Assembly (NCBI RefSeq): GCF_020360975.1
Contig: NW_025408672.1
Coordinates: forward strand, 186,001 to 250,000
Length of the DNA: 64,000 bases
Direction of reading: 5' to 3'
Source of the DNA: Hirsutella rhossiliensis
Lineage: Eukaryota; Ascomycota; Sordariomycetes; Hypocreales; Ophiocordycipitaceae
This document shows, in pieces, positions 1 to 10,694 of this stretch (its first letter is position 1; every line of letters starts with the position of its first letter). The translations under genes and the position numbers were made by a program. The notes beneath the pieces were generated by a model. The model made no database searches. It worked only from the letters and a program-made list of their open reading frames with translations, and had not been told where the DNA came from.

Positions 1-155
1 AGCGTTGCATGGGATATCACCTCTCGCCCCGCGTGTCAGATCCAAAGCTCCGAATAACTCCAAACACCATCCCCGGCTCGGCGCCGCCCAGAAACCGCCA
101 TGGCCGACCGTGGAAGCCGCTCTTCTCCATCGCCCGCTCTGACCGTTGGGCATCA
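1..155. other. GC-rich flank downstream of RPB12
   Basis: Normal-composition host DNA containing the 3' end of the RPB12 transcript. Short open frames on both strands here show no recognisable domain and overlap the RPB12 3' region; nothing else is supported. Confidence 0.5.
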
Positions 156-503
156 TCACCGCGCCTCAAACTGGACCATTCTAAGCATTTCGCGGCGTCA
201 GCAGCCAGTCCATAACACGTCCGCAACACACGTATATACACAGCTGCGCGCACAACGGGGTTGAAGAGGGAAAAGGGGGAAACCTCACCGCTTGGTGCGC
301 TCCTTGTACAGCACGCGCCCCGCGCAGTGCGGGCACGCCACGAGCGCGTCCTTGGTCAGCGTCACGGTGCCGCCGCAGTCGCCACACAGGTACGACATGA
401 CAGCGCGCGAGTCGTGGCCCTCGCGCGTGGACCCGCGGGCGGCGGACGCGGGAGCGCCGACTGCTGCGGATGCGGTTGGGACTTGGTACTCTTCGCGCGG
501 CAT
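156..503 (-). CDS. RPB12: RPB12-type subunit shared by RNA polymerases I, II and III (two exons)
   Basis: Small zinc-ribbon subunit (RPABC4) common to the three nuclear RNA polymerases. Exon 1 is 503..289, the intron 288..181 (108 nt) and exon 2 180..156. The spliced product is 79 residues. Residues 1-35 are Ala/Ser-rich linker. The ribbon follows with CGDC (Cys40, Cys43) and CPHC (Cys57, Cys60), then the family signature YKERTKR. Read without splicing, the frame stops at residue 72 right there, but that TGA lies inside a GTGAGG donor. A GCTGAC branch-like site (plus 197-202) and a TAG acceptor precede A-ATG and the residues MVQFEAR then stop, the usual family C-terminus. The Met at 503 is chosen because MPREEYQVP resembles other fungal N-termini; an in-frame Met at 731 would add about 76 low-complexity residues. 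CA and TG occur normally, so the gene has escaped RIP although RIP DNA starts about 230 bp upstream of its start codon. Confidence 0.93.
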
Positions 504-734
504 CTTCTTTCCCTCCTTTCGCGGTTCTTCGTGGGTAGGCTTATGGTGAGGTGAGGGGAAGGGCGAGACGCGGCTGAGGATTTGCAGCTTTGGTGGGTGT
601 GCTGCTACTGCTGCTGCTGATGCTGGGGTCGCGCAGAAAGGAAGGGAAGAAAAGTCGGGGCGGTGAGGACAGGGTTTGTCCGGCAGAAAACGGGGCGGTG
701 GAGCGCCGCGGCGGGAATTTCCCGGTGGCATATT
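504..734 (-). promoter_or_regulatory. RPB12: RPB12 5' leader and probable promoter region
   Basis: GC-rich, non-RIP sequence between the RPB12 start codon and the RIP border. Any leader and core promoter that has not been displaced must lie here, because beyond about 735 the sequence turns abruptly AT-rich. I see no convincing TATA box; just upstream of the start codon is a purine-rich stretch on the gene strand. The promoter role is inferred from position only. Confidence 0.4.
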
Positions 735-922
735 AAGTTAGTATACCTAAACTTAGCACACCCTCTAGCTCTATAGAGGAAGCTTTTAATAGTTATTACT
801 AATACTAAAATAGCCCTTATTAATAAATAAAAATAAAAAAAACCTTATATATAAATTTATATTAGATTATCCTTATATATTCTTTTCTTTTTATATTTAA
901 AATTTCTATTTAATATCTTTAT
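735..922. other. AT-rich RIP-mutated DNA left of the copia insertion
   Basis: Composition changes abruptly near 735 to TA-rich sequence with A-runs and almost no TG. It continues at 7105 on the far side of the copia element, since the element is flanked by the duplicated pentamer TTTAT (918-922 and 7100-7104). An A-rich run near 822-842 resembles the LINE tail at 37757-37781, so this may be the end of an old LINE, but no coding trace is visible. Confidence 0.6.
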
Positions 923-1124
923 TGTGGGTAGGCACCTGCGGCAGCTGCTGCAATGAGACGGTACTAGGGTTAACCTGTGATGTTGTATTCGTCTTGATTC
1001 TCTATCTAAGGAGGCAGAGGCCAGCGTGGAGAAAGGGGGCACGCTGCCCTCAGCCGCACACGTGACCGTACGGGTCACGTGCCAACCATGGTTGGTCACA
1101 CCACTAGATAGATACATTCCTACA
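923..1124 (-). repeat. copia 3' LTR (202 bp)
   Basis: Matches the copy at 6900-7099 at every position except an extra G in two G-runs (near 926-928 and 965-968). It contains the near-palindrome CACGTGACCGTACGGGTCACGTG around 1059-1081, a plausible regulatory site. Read on the minus strand it begins TGTAGGAATG and ends CCACA. Confidence 0.95.
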
Positions 1125-1339
1125 CAGGCAACTCTTCTTTTGCTGTGAGAAGCACAGCAACACCTTGAACAGGTCTAAAGGATAGTAGCGTTAAGGCCGT
1201 GAAGGAATGTGCCGTGAGGGCGTGTGTCATTATTGCGAAAAAGTGGGTCCGACGTCTTGTTCTTAGCTGTAGATATCGGGGAAGAAGTGAAGGGTCTTCC
1301 TGATAGGAGCAATCATTTGATCATAGGGATAAGGAGCGG

Positions 1340-2937
1340 TTAGGAACGTTGTACGTATCCTTCGACTCGAATTGTCAGACTATTGGTATCGATGAAGCGT
1401 TCCAGGGCTCGGTTTGGTGATGCTTTCGTCATTGCATCTGCTGGGTTGTCTGCGCCGTTGATCCAACGAATATCTGTTATCTCTCTCTTCTCGTATGACT
1501 GGCGAAGGGCCATGATATCAATCATCAATCGTTTTCCTTCGTCGTACCGAGCTTGACTAGGCATTCGTAGAGAGTACGAATCCGTACAGACGATGAGAGG
1601 ATAGGAGGAAGGTTGAGTCGTTCCGTAATTATCTTCATAGTCATCGCAAGGAGATGCCTATGTCGAATCCGTTGGCCATACCGTAGATCTCTGATGCTAG
1701 GACGCTACGGGTAACACGTTTGCACTTTGTTGAACTCCAGTGTACGATGTTACCACTAATCTCGAACTGTTTTTCTTTGTGGTTTGTCTCGTTAACGAGG
1801 GTAATGACGAATCCTAGTTGGGAGGATAAGTCCTTGTTGTTTGCGAAAGAACCATCGGTGAAAACCATCAGCTTTGCAGTAGCTAGATCAATTGGTTTGT
1901 ACGTGAGGCCACGTAGTTGGTGATCCATTTGCCATTGCAGTCGCTTGTTCAAAATTGCGTAATCTTTATCCTCAGGGGTCTGTACTTGGGCGGCGACTGA
2001 AACATCGAAAGAAGCTTCCGGTTGAGCAATTGAAGCAATGTATGAGGCTCGCGCTCGTTCCTCAACGTAGCGCTGGTGACGATCAATTGCTTTAGGGTCA
2101 ATGGTGGTCATTTTTGCTGCTTGTCCCTTCTGTTGAAGTAAAAGGGATCCTTTCTTAAGGGGGTTATTATTCAGCAACGTCAGTCTTGCACCATTAAAGT
2201 CAACCGTTGTTCCGTATGTGATGTCAGTCTTGGGCTTGGAACGAAATTCTGCCTTTGTAGCTCTTCTTCTTCACGGGTAGAAAAGTTGTTCGTTCCAAGG
2301 ATGAGGTGTCATCAGTTTGCATTCAACAATACCGAGCGTGTCAGGGCCAGTATTCGAAATCAGTAGGCAGGAGTCATAGGTGGAGGTAGACATATCCAGC
2401 TTTTCGAGGTGATGCTGCTGATATGTGCGGAACCAATGGACTCCGGCTTCTGCGATACCGTACAGGGGCTTAATAACACGAATAATTGTTCCGTTAGGGT
2501 ATTTGCCTTGTAGTTCCGTGGGCAAATACGTAAGAATGGTCCGGGAAAGCTTGGTCTGGGATTGCGGGTATGCCTGAGTGATATCACGGAGGAGAGGGTT
2601 ATGCCGTAGTTTTGAAGAAGTCCGGGGCAATAGCGAGGATGAGTCTCTGGCTAACGCGTTGAATTGTCGGAGATTGCGTCAGGAGGGTGGTCTTCTCAAA
2701 GTCGTTATGTCCTTGAATAACAAGTCGAGACTTTTCGTAGGGCTTAGTGTTGATTCCTTTGACTTCACGAACCATTCGAGAGCGAAAGATTCTATAGTTT
2801 CCATGACTCATTTGATCGTATCGTTCAAATTGGAATACACCGCGGCCAACGAGGTCAGTAATCTCTTTGTTATCGGATTCTTCGAAGGGGTCACCAGGAG
2901 AGGTGATTATGCCATCAGACCGTAGCTTGAGGAAAGA
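1340..2937 (-). pseudogene. copia reverse transcriptase and RNase H, frame broken
   Basis: Reverse transcriptase parts lie at 2811-2599 and 2630-2271. The second includes PLYGIAEAGVHWFRTY. The active-site equivalent QTDD is readable just after it near 2305-2330, but only in a neighbouring frame. RNase H is at 2177-1641 (FTDGSFANN, SVLASEIYGMANGFD) and its end at 1564-1340 (RLMIDIMALRQSYE, GADNPADAMTK), followed by a stop 216 bp before the 3' LTR. The catalytic residues themselves are intact. Damage is by indels rather than by C-to-T change, unlike every other element in the window. Confidence 0.85.
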
Positions 2938-4742
2938 GCTTGTGCATCTTCCTCCTTTTGGGTCAAGCTCTGGTCTACGGCTTGGGCCATCATGATCAAA
3001 TCCTTTGGCTTGTTCTTTGATCCTGGTGGGCGTCCTCTCTTGCGGGGCGGGGTTCGGGTCGGGCAGGCAGGTCCGTTAGGGTCTTAACGGGGTCTTGAGC
3101 CGGTTGTTCATTAAGATCTGAACGAATGCCTGAGGGTCTGTGTCGTGTGTAGGGTCGGAAAGAGTGGTATCATCACGCAGATACGGTTGTACAAGGGTCG
3201 ATCGAAAGACTTGGGGCCGTTGACTGTGTCAATGGTGATGTTATGGGTATCAATCGATGCAATCTTGAAGGGTCCTTGCCAACCGTCTTTCTCTCTCAAA
3301 CGCGAACTTCACTTTGCAGCGGGAGGGATAGCACTTCTGTCGTGCTCGGGCCGTTGCGTGCATGGAGGGCATCCTTAACTCGTCTTTCTGCCGAGAGTTG
3401 GCGGAGCATTTTCATCGCTTTCTGCATAGCTTCCGATCTTTTGAGGGTAGAAGCGGAAGGGGCGAGTCTGTAGATACGCGGGTATGCGCCGAAAACAAGC
3501 AACGTAGGCACAAGACCGTCAGGTCCTGCCGTATCATTGATTGCTTTAACAGCCATTTGAAGGACTGTTTCGGCGGAAGTGGTGTGGCCAATCTCAGCAT
3601 GGAGGATGTTAAAGGCGCGTCGGAGGGTGCGTGATAGCGTTCAATCTTTCCAATGGACCAATGCGTCTCAACAGGTACTTGAGAGCATTTGATTCCCATA
3701 ATCTTTGCTTCGTTCCGGAATTCGAGAGAAGCAAAGTTAGTTCCTGCATCATGACGGAGGGTATCAGGAGGTCCAAGATACGTGTCGATCCAGAGGGTCC
3801 GGAGGGTCTCCCATGTATCTTTAGCTGACATTGACGGTAAAAATCTGGCTCCTTGGAAAGCAGTAGCTGAGTCCACAACGTGTAGAACAGGGCGTTGTGG
3901 TGTTCCTAGGTGCATCACATCAACGATGATTTCGTAGTTGAACTCTTGATCATCGTTAAGGGTGAACTTGAAGCGGCGTGGGGCTTGTGAGTGCATTTGA
4001 CAGTGGTGACAGAACTTAGAGATAGTCTCTAATGTGTCTATCGAGACGTCACTGTGCCCGGCTTGCTTCAAGAGGTGATGGAGCCTAGGGACTGCTGGGT
4101 GTCCAAAGCGTCGGTGAAGTGTACGAATCTCTGTTTCCGTAAGAAACGAGATGGACTCTTCATCTTTCGTAAGGAAGAACCAGGGATGTCCCCATTTGCG
4201 TACGACTGGAATGCTTGTAGGGCGATTAGTACAATGATTAGTACAATTGATGGTATCTGTGATGTTGTTGAAATAGATACCAAGCCGGTCCATATCAGCA
4301 AGGCAGAGCAAAAGGGAGTTGGGGTTTGAAGGACGTGGAACGTGATCCTTCCGAGGGTGTGTTAAGGGCGACTGTGCCGAGGGTGGATGGCGTCGCTGTT
4401 GCCGAATTTGATGGAGGCCTGGCCGGATGTGGAGCTGTCGAGAGCTACAGAAGGGTCTTCTCGTTGTAGGGCGATGTACTGAGAGTATCCTGCTGTGGAA
4501 AATGTTGCTGCACCTGTGTCGATCATGATACCTTGGAATCTATCCCTTGAATAGCGATCTTCAATAATAAATTGCGAGGCTGGAACAACGGTTTGATCCG
4601 TCTGATAGACGTCTTCTCCTGTGATCAAATGATTGAATGCCTGTTGACAGAGCATTTGGCTTGCTTGCCATTGTTCCGGGTGATCGTTGGTGCTATTGTC
4701 ATGTTCTTCCCATGTATCTTCAGTGTCATCAAAGCTGCTCAT
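2938..4742 (-). pseudogene. copia protease and integrase, frame broken
   Basis: Protease: the frame 4742-4362 contains MIDTGAATFSTA with the catalytic Asp at 4518-4520. Integrase: 4311-3640 holds the His-His-Cys-Cys zinc finger (LHRRFGHPAV ... FCHHCQMH) and the core with Asp in the IVDVMHLG and HDAGTNF stretches and the Glu region ETHWSIGKIERYHAP. After that motif, near 3620-3640, the frame slips: the expected continuation is found in another frame at 3556-3296 (MAVKAINDTAGPDG...), and the C-terminal part (WQGPFKI) in a third at 3299-3111. Long plus-strand open frames over this area are shadows. Confidence 0.85.
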
Positions 4743-4795
4743 CTCATGACCTTCGTAGTCTAGAATATAGCCTCCGATGTCCGTGAGTTGTACAC

Positions 4796-6454
4796 CTATG
4801 AAGTGACATTGAGTGATATGTTGGTCCTTGGCCTTTTGCCGTTCATCCGTAGAGTGTTTAGTTGACCAACAGCCTTCTTGTCCACAAACAAAACACTTCT
4901 TCGTCCAGTTTCGGTTACTGTAGCTATGATTGTAGTTACTACGGCTTTGAGGCCGGTAGTTTCCACGGTTGTAGCTTTGTCTGTATCCGCGGCTGGGTCG
5001 TTGACCTGAATATCCGTATCTACCTCGAGAGCGGTTGTTATTGTATCGACGGTCGAGGTAGTACTGATGGTGTGGATCGTTATGATCAAATGATCCAGCA
5101 AAGTCAAGGGAAATTGAGAAGTTGTTATGAGGGCAAGATGGGTTTCAACGGATGCACGAAGATCTGCAAGAAGGTGCTCGACGTTATCGGCGGGTTTGAA
5201 AAGAGCGTATTGGAGTTCGGGTACTCCACGGCATGCTTTCATAAGCGTTGTACGCAGTTGGAGGTCTCCTGCGTACTCCCTGCCAAGGGCTCGTTGGCAG
5301 AGCTGAAGCTTATCAAAGAGGATTTGAAGCACTTCGTGGGGGGTCTTCGAAGCATCTTGGGCACGGATGGAGTTAAAGGTTATTGTTGTCCAGTCAGTAT
5401 GGTAGTGGACATGGTTGACTTCCGTGTCAAAGTGTTGTTTGAAGATATCATACGCTTGTCGGAACGTCGTAGCCCATGTGATCTTATCAAGATAGAATCT
5501 TTGGGCTCTTCCATCAGGATCCGGGGAAAGAGTGCGTGAAATTGTGACGGTTTCACTTGGATATGAGAGCAGTTGCTTAAGAAGAGGCGGAGCTTATCAT
5601 CAAGGAGATCGTACGGCTCTCCTGTGTAGTTCCGATCTTTGTTCCAGGTCTTCATAAACTTCTGCTGGATGTCGCTATCGACGATAGCGTTCGGGATGTT
5701 ATCCGGGGGGAGTTTCATGTATTCTCCAAAGGTTGCAGGGCCGGATAAGTGTTCGGGGATGGGGTTGGTGACGGGTTGGACGAGATCGGGGTTCTGGAAG
5801 CGGTAGGAAGTCGGATGAATAGTAAGAGAGGTCGGAGCAGGTTTATCTTGGATAGTCGGAGCAGGAGTAGGTGCGTTAGGAGGGCTCGTTAGGGTCTTAA
5901 TAGGTTGTGGTTCGTTAAGACCTTGATGAGGTGCTGCTAAGGGCGTAACTGATGGTGAAGGAGGTTGAGACGGATGGGGATTAGTGGAAGCATTTGATCC
6001 TAGTAATGCTGTCTGCCTCCTGAAGGCAGCAGTCCTCTCATCAAACACCATCTCCGTAAACTCCTGCTCTGGCCAGGTTTGTGGGTTCTCGATAGTTTGT
6101 AATATGAGAAATTGTGTTGCGAATTTCCCCTTTGTGAACCTGTGTAGATACCTCTTTTCCTTAGTAGTTTCCTGAGGGCTCTCTTGTATTCATTCGGGCG
6201 CGGTCCCATGTGTCTTCGGTCCATTCTTCAAAATGCTGTTGGAAGTAACCAAGGAGGTCGTATCCTTGATCACTGCCAGATTGAACGATGAATATGAACT
6301 TTGCCACATATGTCGTTACTGCGATCTTGTCCTTTTCGTCGTGTGTGATATCGTTGTCCCAAAGGTCGATATTAATTTGTCGGAATGCGGATGCTTGGAT
6401 GTCTAGTGCCTGCATCTGGTCGCATATTTCTTCGAGCTGGGCTTCTGGGGACAT
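4796..6454 (-). pseudogene. copia gag, frame broken
   Basis: Capsid part of the copia polyprotein. The likely first Met is at 6454 (MSPEAQLEE...), although the same frame is open back to 6688. It runs to about 6161, continues in another frame from about 6224-6000, then 6051-5380 (Pro-rich linker followed by the capsid-like region), then 5332-4796. A zinc knuckle (CFVCGQEGCW, then STKH) can be read near 4865-4905 on the minus strand, but in a frame other than the long open one, so at least one more indel lies just before it. At least three frame changes separate start and knuckle. None is of RIP type; all need indels. A programmed shift could explain one, not several. Confidence 0.8.
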
Positions 6455-6899
6455 AGCTCGGGCGGTCAGGGCTATCGTGATCAAATGAATGAGACGATGT
6501 GGGGTTCGTATTGGTCTCTTCGTATACGAGTTGTCGCTAATAGGAGGTCGAGCGTCGCGTACTAAGTAGGTCGTTCGCGGCCAGACTGAACTGACGGGGA
6601 TCTTGCTACTTAACGTCAAGGGTCGAACGTTCTTACTAGTTGTTTGCGATGTGGTCGCCTGTCGATTCCGGTGCTCACGGCTAGGCAAACTAGCGGGCGA
6701 TCGTAATCAACAGTTGGAAGGACTCTCGCGCGGCTGGGCAAACCAGCGGGAGATTCCTTGTTCTTAGCACAAATAACCTTCTTCTGAGCGCTACTCAGGG
6801 CCACAGTAAAGTGACGCGGACTATAGCACCTTCGAAGGTTGAGGAACTTGTCTCTTCTACTTAGCTGTCTGTGACGGGCGTGGGCCGGTCACTGATCAG

Positions 6900-7099
6900 T
6901 GTGGTAGGCACCTGCGGCAGCTGCTGCAATGAGACGGTACTAGGTTAACCTGTGATGTTGTATTCGTCTTGATTCTCTATCTAAGGAGGCAGAGGCCAGC
7001 GTGGAGAAAGGGGGCACGCTGCCCTCAGCCGCACACGTGACCGTACGGGTCACGTGCCAACCATGGTTGGTCACACCACTAGATAGATACATTCCTACA
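6900..7099 (-). repeat. copia 5' LTR (200 bp)
   Basis: Partner of 923-1124. TG...CA ends on the minus strand; followed on the plus side by the target duplication TTTAT. As the upstream LTR for minus-strand transcription it should hold the promoter. Confidence 0.95.
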
Positions 7100-7280
7100 T
7101 TTATTAATATTTAAAAATAAAAACTAATATTTTAACTTATACCCTTACCTTTATAGCTAGTAAAGTTAGCGAATATACTAAGGGTAAGACTAACCTAGGA
7201 TATAACTAAGACTAATACTTATAAGACTAGTTTTAATAGCTAGTAAAGGACTTATAAGTAAACTTATTAAGTTAGCTTAC
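7100..7280. other. RIP-mutated DNA between copia and gypsy C
   Basis: TA-rich sequence with no CA or TG that I can find. It continues the block at 735-922 across the copia insertion. No repeat partner or coding trace recognised. Confidence 0.5.
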
Positions 7281-8227
7281 TATTACGACTATAGTTAGCG
7301 GGCTATAGGAGAGCCGGCCGCGTTTATATAATAAGGCGGCTCGGAATAATAGTTAGGACGAGAAGTTACTTAAGCTTAGCTTACCTAGAGTATACGTAAG
7401 CTAAGTAAGCCTTATATAAATAGATTACTACTTAAGAATATAGCTTATAAGTAAGCTATAGTAAGCTATAAAGGGGATTATAGCTAGGACCGTAATCTAA
7501 GGATAGTCTCTATAAGTATATATAGCTACTTACTTTTACTCCTTTAAATAGATAGCTTAATAGCTTTTAATATAGATCTTTATTATAATTCTATCTTTAA
7601 TTTTAATTACCTAGTTATAGTCTATAGTCTATAACCTCTAACTTATTACTAATATAATATACCTATTATTACTTAAACTACGCCTTATTATATCTACTAA
7701 TATAAACCCCTTAATAGGTTTATCCCTTAAGAATAATTGTCGCGAAGCGTGGCCTGATTTCGCAGTTCTCGGAGATATCCCTTGGCACGAGGGACCTAGG
7801 AAGCTGAAAAACAGGTTTTGAGGAAGGAGCTAAAAGGAGGTGCAGAGAGGAGGGTGGGGGCAAGAGGGGAAGCAGAAGTGGCGATGGCTTCCTATAGAGG
7901 TGGCGAGAGATAAGACGGATGTGCCGCAACGGCTAGAAAAGAGGAAAAACCGGCAAAAGCTCGGTAGTCGAAAGGACATTAGTGGCTTCTTTAAGCAGGA
8001 TCTTCTATGTTAATTAAGATGCTAGACGGGTATAAAGAAGGGCGTTGGATAGAGGAAAGAAGGAGAATTAAGGCAATACAACAATCACTCCCCTACCTTT
8101 ATTGCTGCCCCCGCAAGATTCAAACATCTCTGCCCTGCCTATCCTACCCCTTACTCCTAATTTTACCTTCGTGCATTTTTATGCACTTCTCGCATCTCTC
8201 TTCGCGAGAATAATACTAGTTATTATA
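7281..8227 (+). repeat. gypsy C 5' LTR, split by a TIR element
   Basis: Segments 7281-7737 and 8215-8227 together match the reverse complement of 11764-12233 and 19129-19598. RIP has turned the canonical TG...CA ends into TA...TA. Confidence 0.9.
7738..8209. mobile_element. 472-bp non-autonomous TIR element (MITE-like), copy 1, not RIP-mutated
   Basis: Insertion inside the gypsy C LTR. Ends are TGTCGCGAAG at left and its inverse with one mismatch at right (CTTCGCGAGA). The pentamer ATAAT flanks it at 7733-7737 and 8210-8214. The match extends to eight bases (AGAATAAT, 7730-7737 and 8207-8214) if the element is taken as 7738-8206, so a hAT-type 8-bp duplication is possible. CA and TG are plentiful, unlike the LTR around it. 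No transposase; open frames inside (68-69 codons) resemble nothing. A RIP-mutated second copy lies at 39292-39522 plus 46506-46750. Confidence 0.85.
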
Positions 8228-8259
8228 CGTTAAAAGCTCTTATTTAGTATAATATTATA

Positions 8260-9230
8260 TTACTTTAACTAATATCGTAACTATTAATATACCTATATAG
8301 TAAGCTAGATTAACTAACTCTAGAGATACTATATTACCTTAAGATATAATACGCGAGATTATTGCCCTTTAATATAAAGTATAGTTACTTAAGAATAAAG
8401 GAGGTAATAAATAAGTTAAGGACCTTAGAGAAGTAGTTAAACTAAAATAGTAAGGACTATTTAACGGTACTTATAGCACGCTTTAAGACTTTCTTACTTA
8501 ACTTAAGGCCTACTATTAGTTTTACCTTACTAAACTCTTAGACCTAGTTAAAAAGGTACTTTATATAGGAAATTATTTATTTAAAATAATACTTACTTAG
8601 TTTAGACCTATTATATGGGACTTTTTTAATAACTAACTAGTATAATAAGATAATAAAATAGATAAAGTCTTTATAAGTTTTTAAGGATTTAAAGAAGCTA
8701 TTATAAAGGTATTTAGAATAATTAATAAGAAATAAGAAGCTAAATAGAAACTTTAAGAACTCCGATAAAGGATCTTAGTATTAAATTATATTATAAAGTT
8801 CTATTAAGTTACCTTAAAGCTTAATTAAGATAATAAACCTCTTATATTACGATTTTATAATAAGCTTAAAAAAGAAGTTAAGGATAAGCTTTATAAGGAA
8901 AATCGACTTAATAACCTCTTAGACTATATTACTATAGTAGTATAAATTAAGGATAGATAGTATATATAACGCTAAGAAAAGAAATAAGGAAGAGGAAACT
9001 AAAATACTTTTTATAAGAATAACTTTAATTAATATACTAACTATAAAAAGAAGTATAAAACTCTTATTACTTATACTTATATAACTAACCTAAGTAGGAT
9101 AAATCTATATATAATATAGAAAGGTAAAAGAAAGTATTTTAACTATAGGAAACTTAGATATTACTTTAAAGAATATAGATAACCTTATAAAGAGAAGAAA
9201 ACCTACTAAGTACTAGCCTTAAAAGGTAAG
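8260..9230 (+). pseudogene. gypsy C gag, RIP-ruined
   Basis: A gag frame that can still be followed, with Q/W/R codons turned to TAA/TAG. The C-terminal zinc knuckle CX2CX4HX4C lies at 9135-9176, but all four ligand codons now read TAT (Tyr), exactly what TG-to-TA and CA-to-TA changes do to TGT/TGC and CAT/CAC. Minus-strand gypsy A has the same knuckle at about 18181-18221. Confidence 0.75.
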
Positions 9231-10694
9231 AAATACTTAAACGCTATTAATAAATAGGAACTAAAGTATAAACTCTTTAGTTAAACTATATACTATAATA
9301 ATAAATATATAGTATACTTAAGTAATAAGAATAGAATAAGATAGTTCTTAAAGCTATTAAGGAAAACCCTTATAATAATATAATAAAGGGATCTTAAAAT
9401 ATAGAAATAAGTTAAATTTATAGAACTAAAATACCCTTATCTTAAAAGAGTTTCTTAAAACTAAATTAAGAAGAATAGTAAATAATTCTAAGAAGATATA
9501 TAAAATAAAAATTAATAATAATAATAGGTAGTCTATAAATAATATAATAAAGAAGATATAGATATAGCTTTTATACTTATAAAACTTAGATAATAACTTA
9601 AGGAGGAATAATAAAGTATTAACGATATAAGCTTTAAAAAATAAGAAATACCTAAAAAAATAAAAGATAAGAACGAACTTATATTACTACCCTTACTATT
9701 AAGGGAAAATACTATAATTAAAGAATATACTTTATACTTTAAAGAATTTAAAGAAATACTTAAAATTAAAACTTAATAAATACCTTAAATTCTTATAGAA
9801 AACTAATAAGCTATATTAATTCGATATTAACTAGTACTATATAAAAGAGACTATACTATAGCTATTACTATAGTTAATACTTTTATAGCTTTATAATAAG
9901 AATAGTAACTATAAAGAGAATTTAAAGATAATCTATAAATACTACTTACTTATAAGTACTATAAGTATATTTTATAGAAATTATATATTTACTTAGATTA
10001 TATAATATACCTTTAGATAAAAGTATAATATAATACTTTTTTAGTTAAGTTTAATAAATAAGTACTTTTAGAACCCTACCTAAGTATAAAACTAAACTAT
10101 TAGAAAATCGATTAATACTACTTAAACGACTAAGTTAGATTATTAAAACCCGATTATAGTATACTATTTAAATACCGCGATAATTATAGTTTATTAATAA
10201 GATATCTTTTAAAGATATATAAAATTTATAAATACGCTAAAATAAAGGGTTATTATAACGCTACTTATTTTAAGGTATCTAAACCCTTAATCTTTTAAAG
10301 ACTTATATAATAAGTTAAATATAATAAAGAAGATTATAATAAATATATATACTTAAACTATAGAGTTTATAAATATAAAAAGGTATAAGTATAGTATAAA
10401 TAATATAATAGTATGCTAAAATATTATTAGTAATATATATAAAGGCTATAAGCTATATTTAATAAAGGGAAAATTAATATAGAAATATTATATAAAAAAA
10501 TAAAAAGATATTAAATAAAAACTTAACCTTTAATATAAAAATAAATAGAATTATAAAGTATAGTATATAATTAACTATAAAGTAGTATAATATAAATAAT
10601 ATAGCGTTAAGAAATAAGAAATCTTTAATTAGCTATAAGAAATTAGTCTCTTAAGCTTTAATATAATACTATATAAAAATAATATTATATTTTT
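9231..10694 (+). pseudogene. gypsy C start of pol, RIP-ruined and truncated
   Basis: Charged, Gln- and Lys-rich spacer between gag and protease, corresponding to minus-strand 18150-16700 in gypsy A and to 46751-47550 in fragment F. The protease itself is missing because the copy ends near 10690. Hardly any CA or TG remains (for example one TG near 10413). Confidence 0.65.

Larger units (their letters stand above)
923..7099 (-). mobile_element. Ty1/copia LTR retrotransposon, structurally complete, not RIP-mutated
   Basis: Complete element of 6177 bp with LTRs at 923-1124 and 6900-7099, canonical TG...CA ends and 5-bp target duplication TTTAT on both sides. Domain order on the minus strand is gag, aspartic protease, integrase, reverse transcriptase, RNase H, which is the Ty1/copia order. 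CA and TG are frequent throughout, so it arrived after, or escaped, the RIP that destroyed its surroundings. The two LTRs differ only by one G in two G-runs. In contrast, the coding part changes frame many times, so no full polyprotein can be read. Confidence 0.93.
7281..10694 (+). mobile_element. Ty3/gypsy fragment C (5' LTR, gag and start of pol), RIP-mutated
   Basis: Same family as gypsy A, opposite orientation. It starts with a 5' LTR (7281-8227) that is exactly 470 bp, the length of both A LTRs, once the 477 bp due to the inserted TIR element are removed. The gag region follows and then the long spacer before protease, matching minus-strand A from about 19128 down to about 16700. It stops near 10690, where the LINE begins, and does not resume after the LINE, so its 3' half is lost. 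Confidence 0.9.

Noticed and set aside
4862..5539. Open plus-strand frame of 225 codons
   Set aside because: It lies antisense to copia gag and its product is low-complexity with no domain; the minus strand carries the recognisable zinc knuckle and capsid region.
4796..6454. Frame changes in copia gag as programmed frameshifting
   Set aside because: One shift between gag and pol would be plausible, but here frames change repeatedly within single domains.
7738..8213. Open frames of 68-69 codons inside the 472-bp element
   Set aside because: No start context or domain, and copy 2 does not preserve the frames; the element is non-coding.
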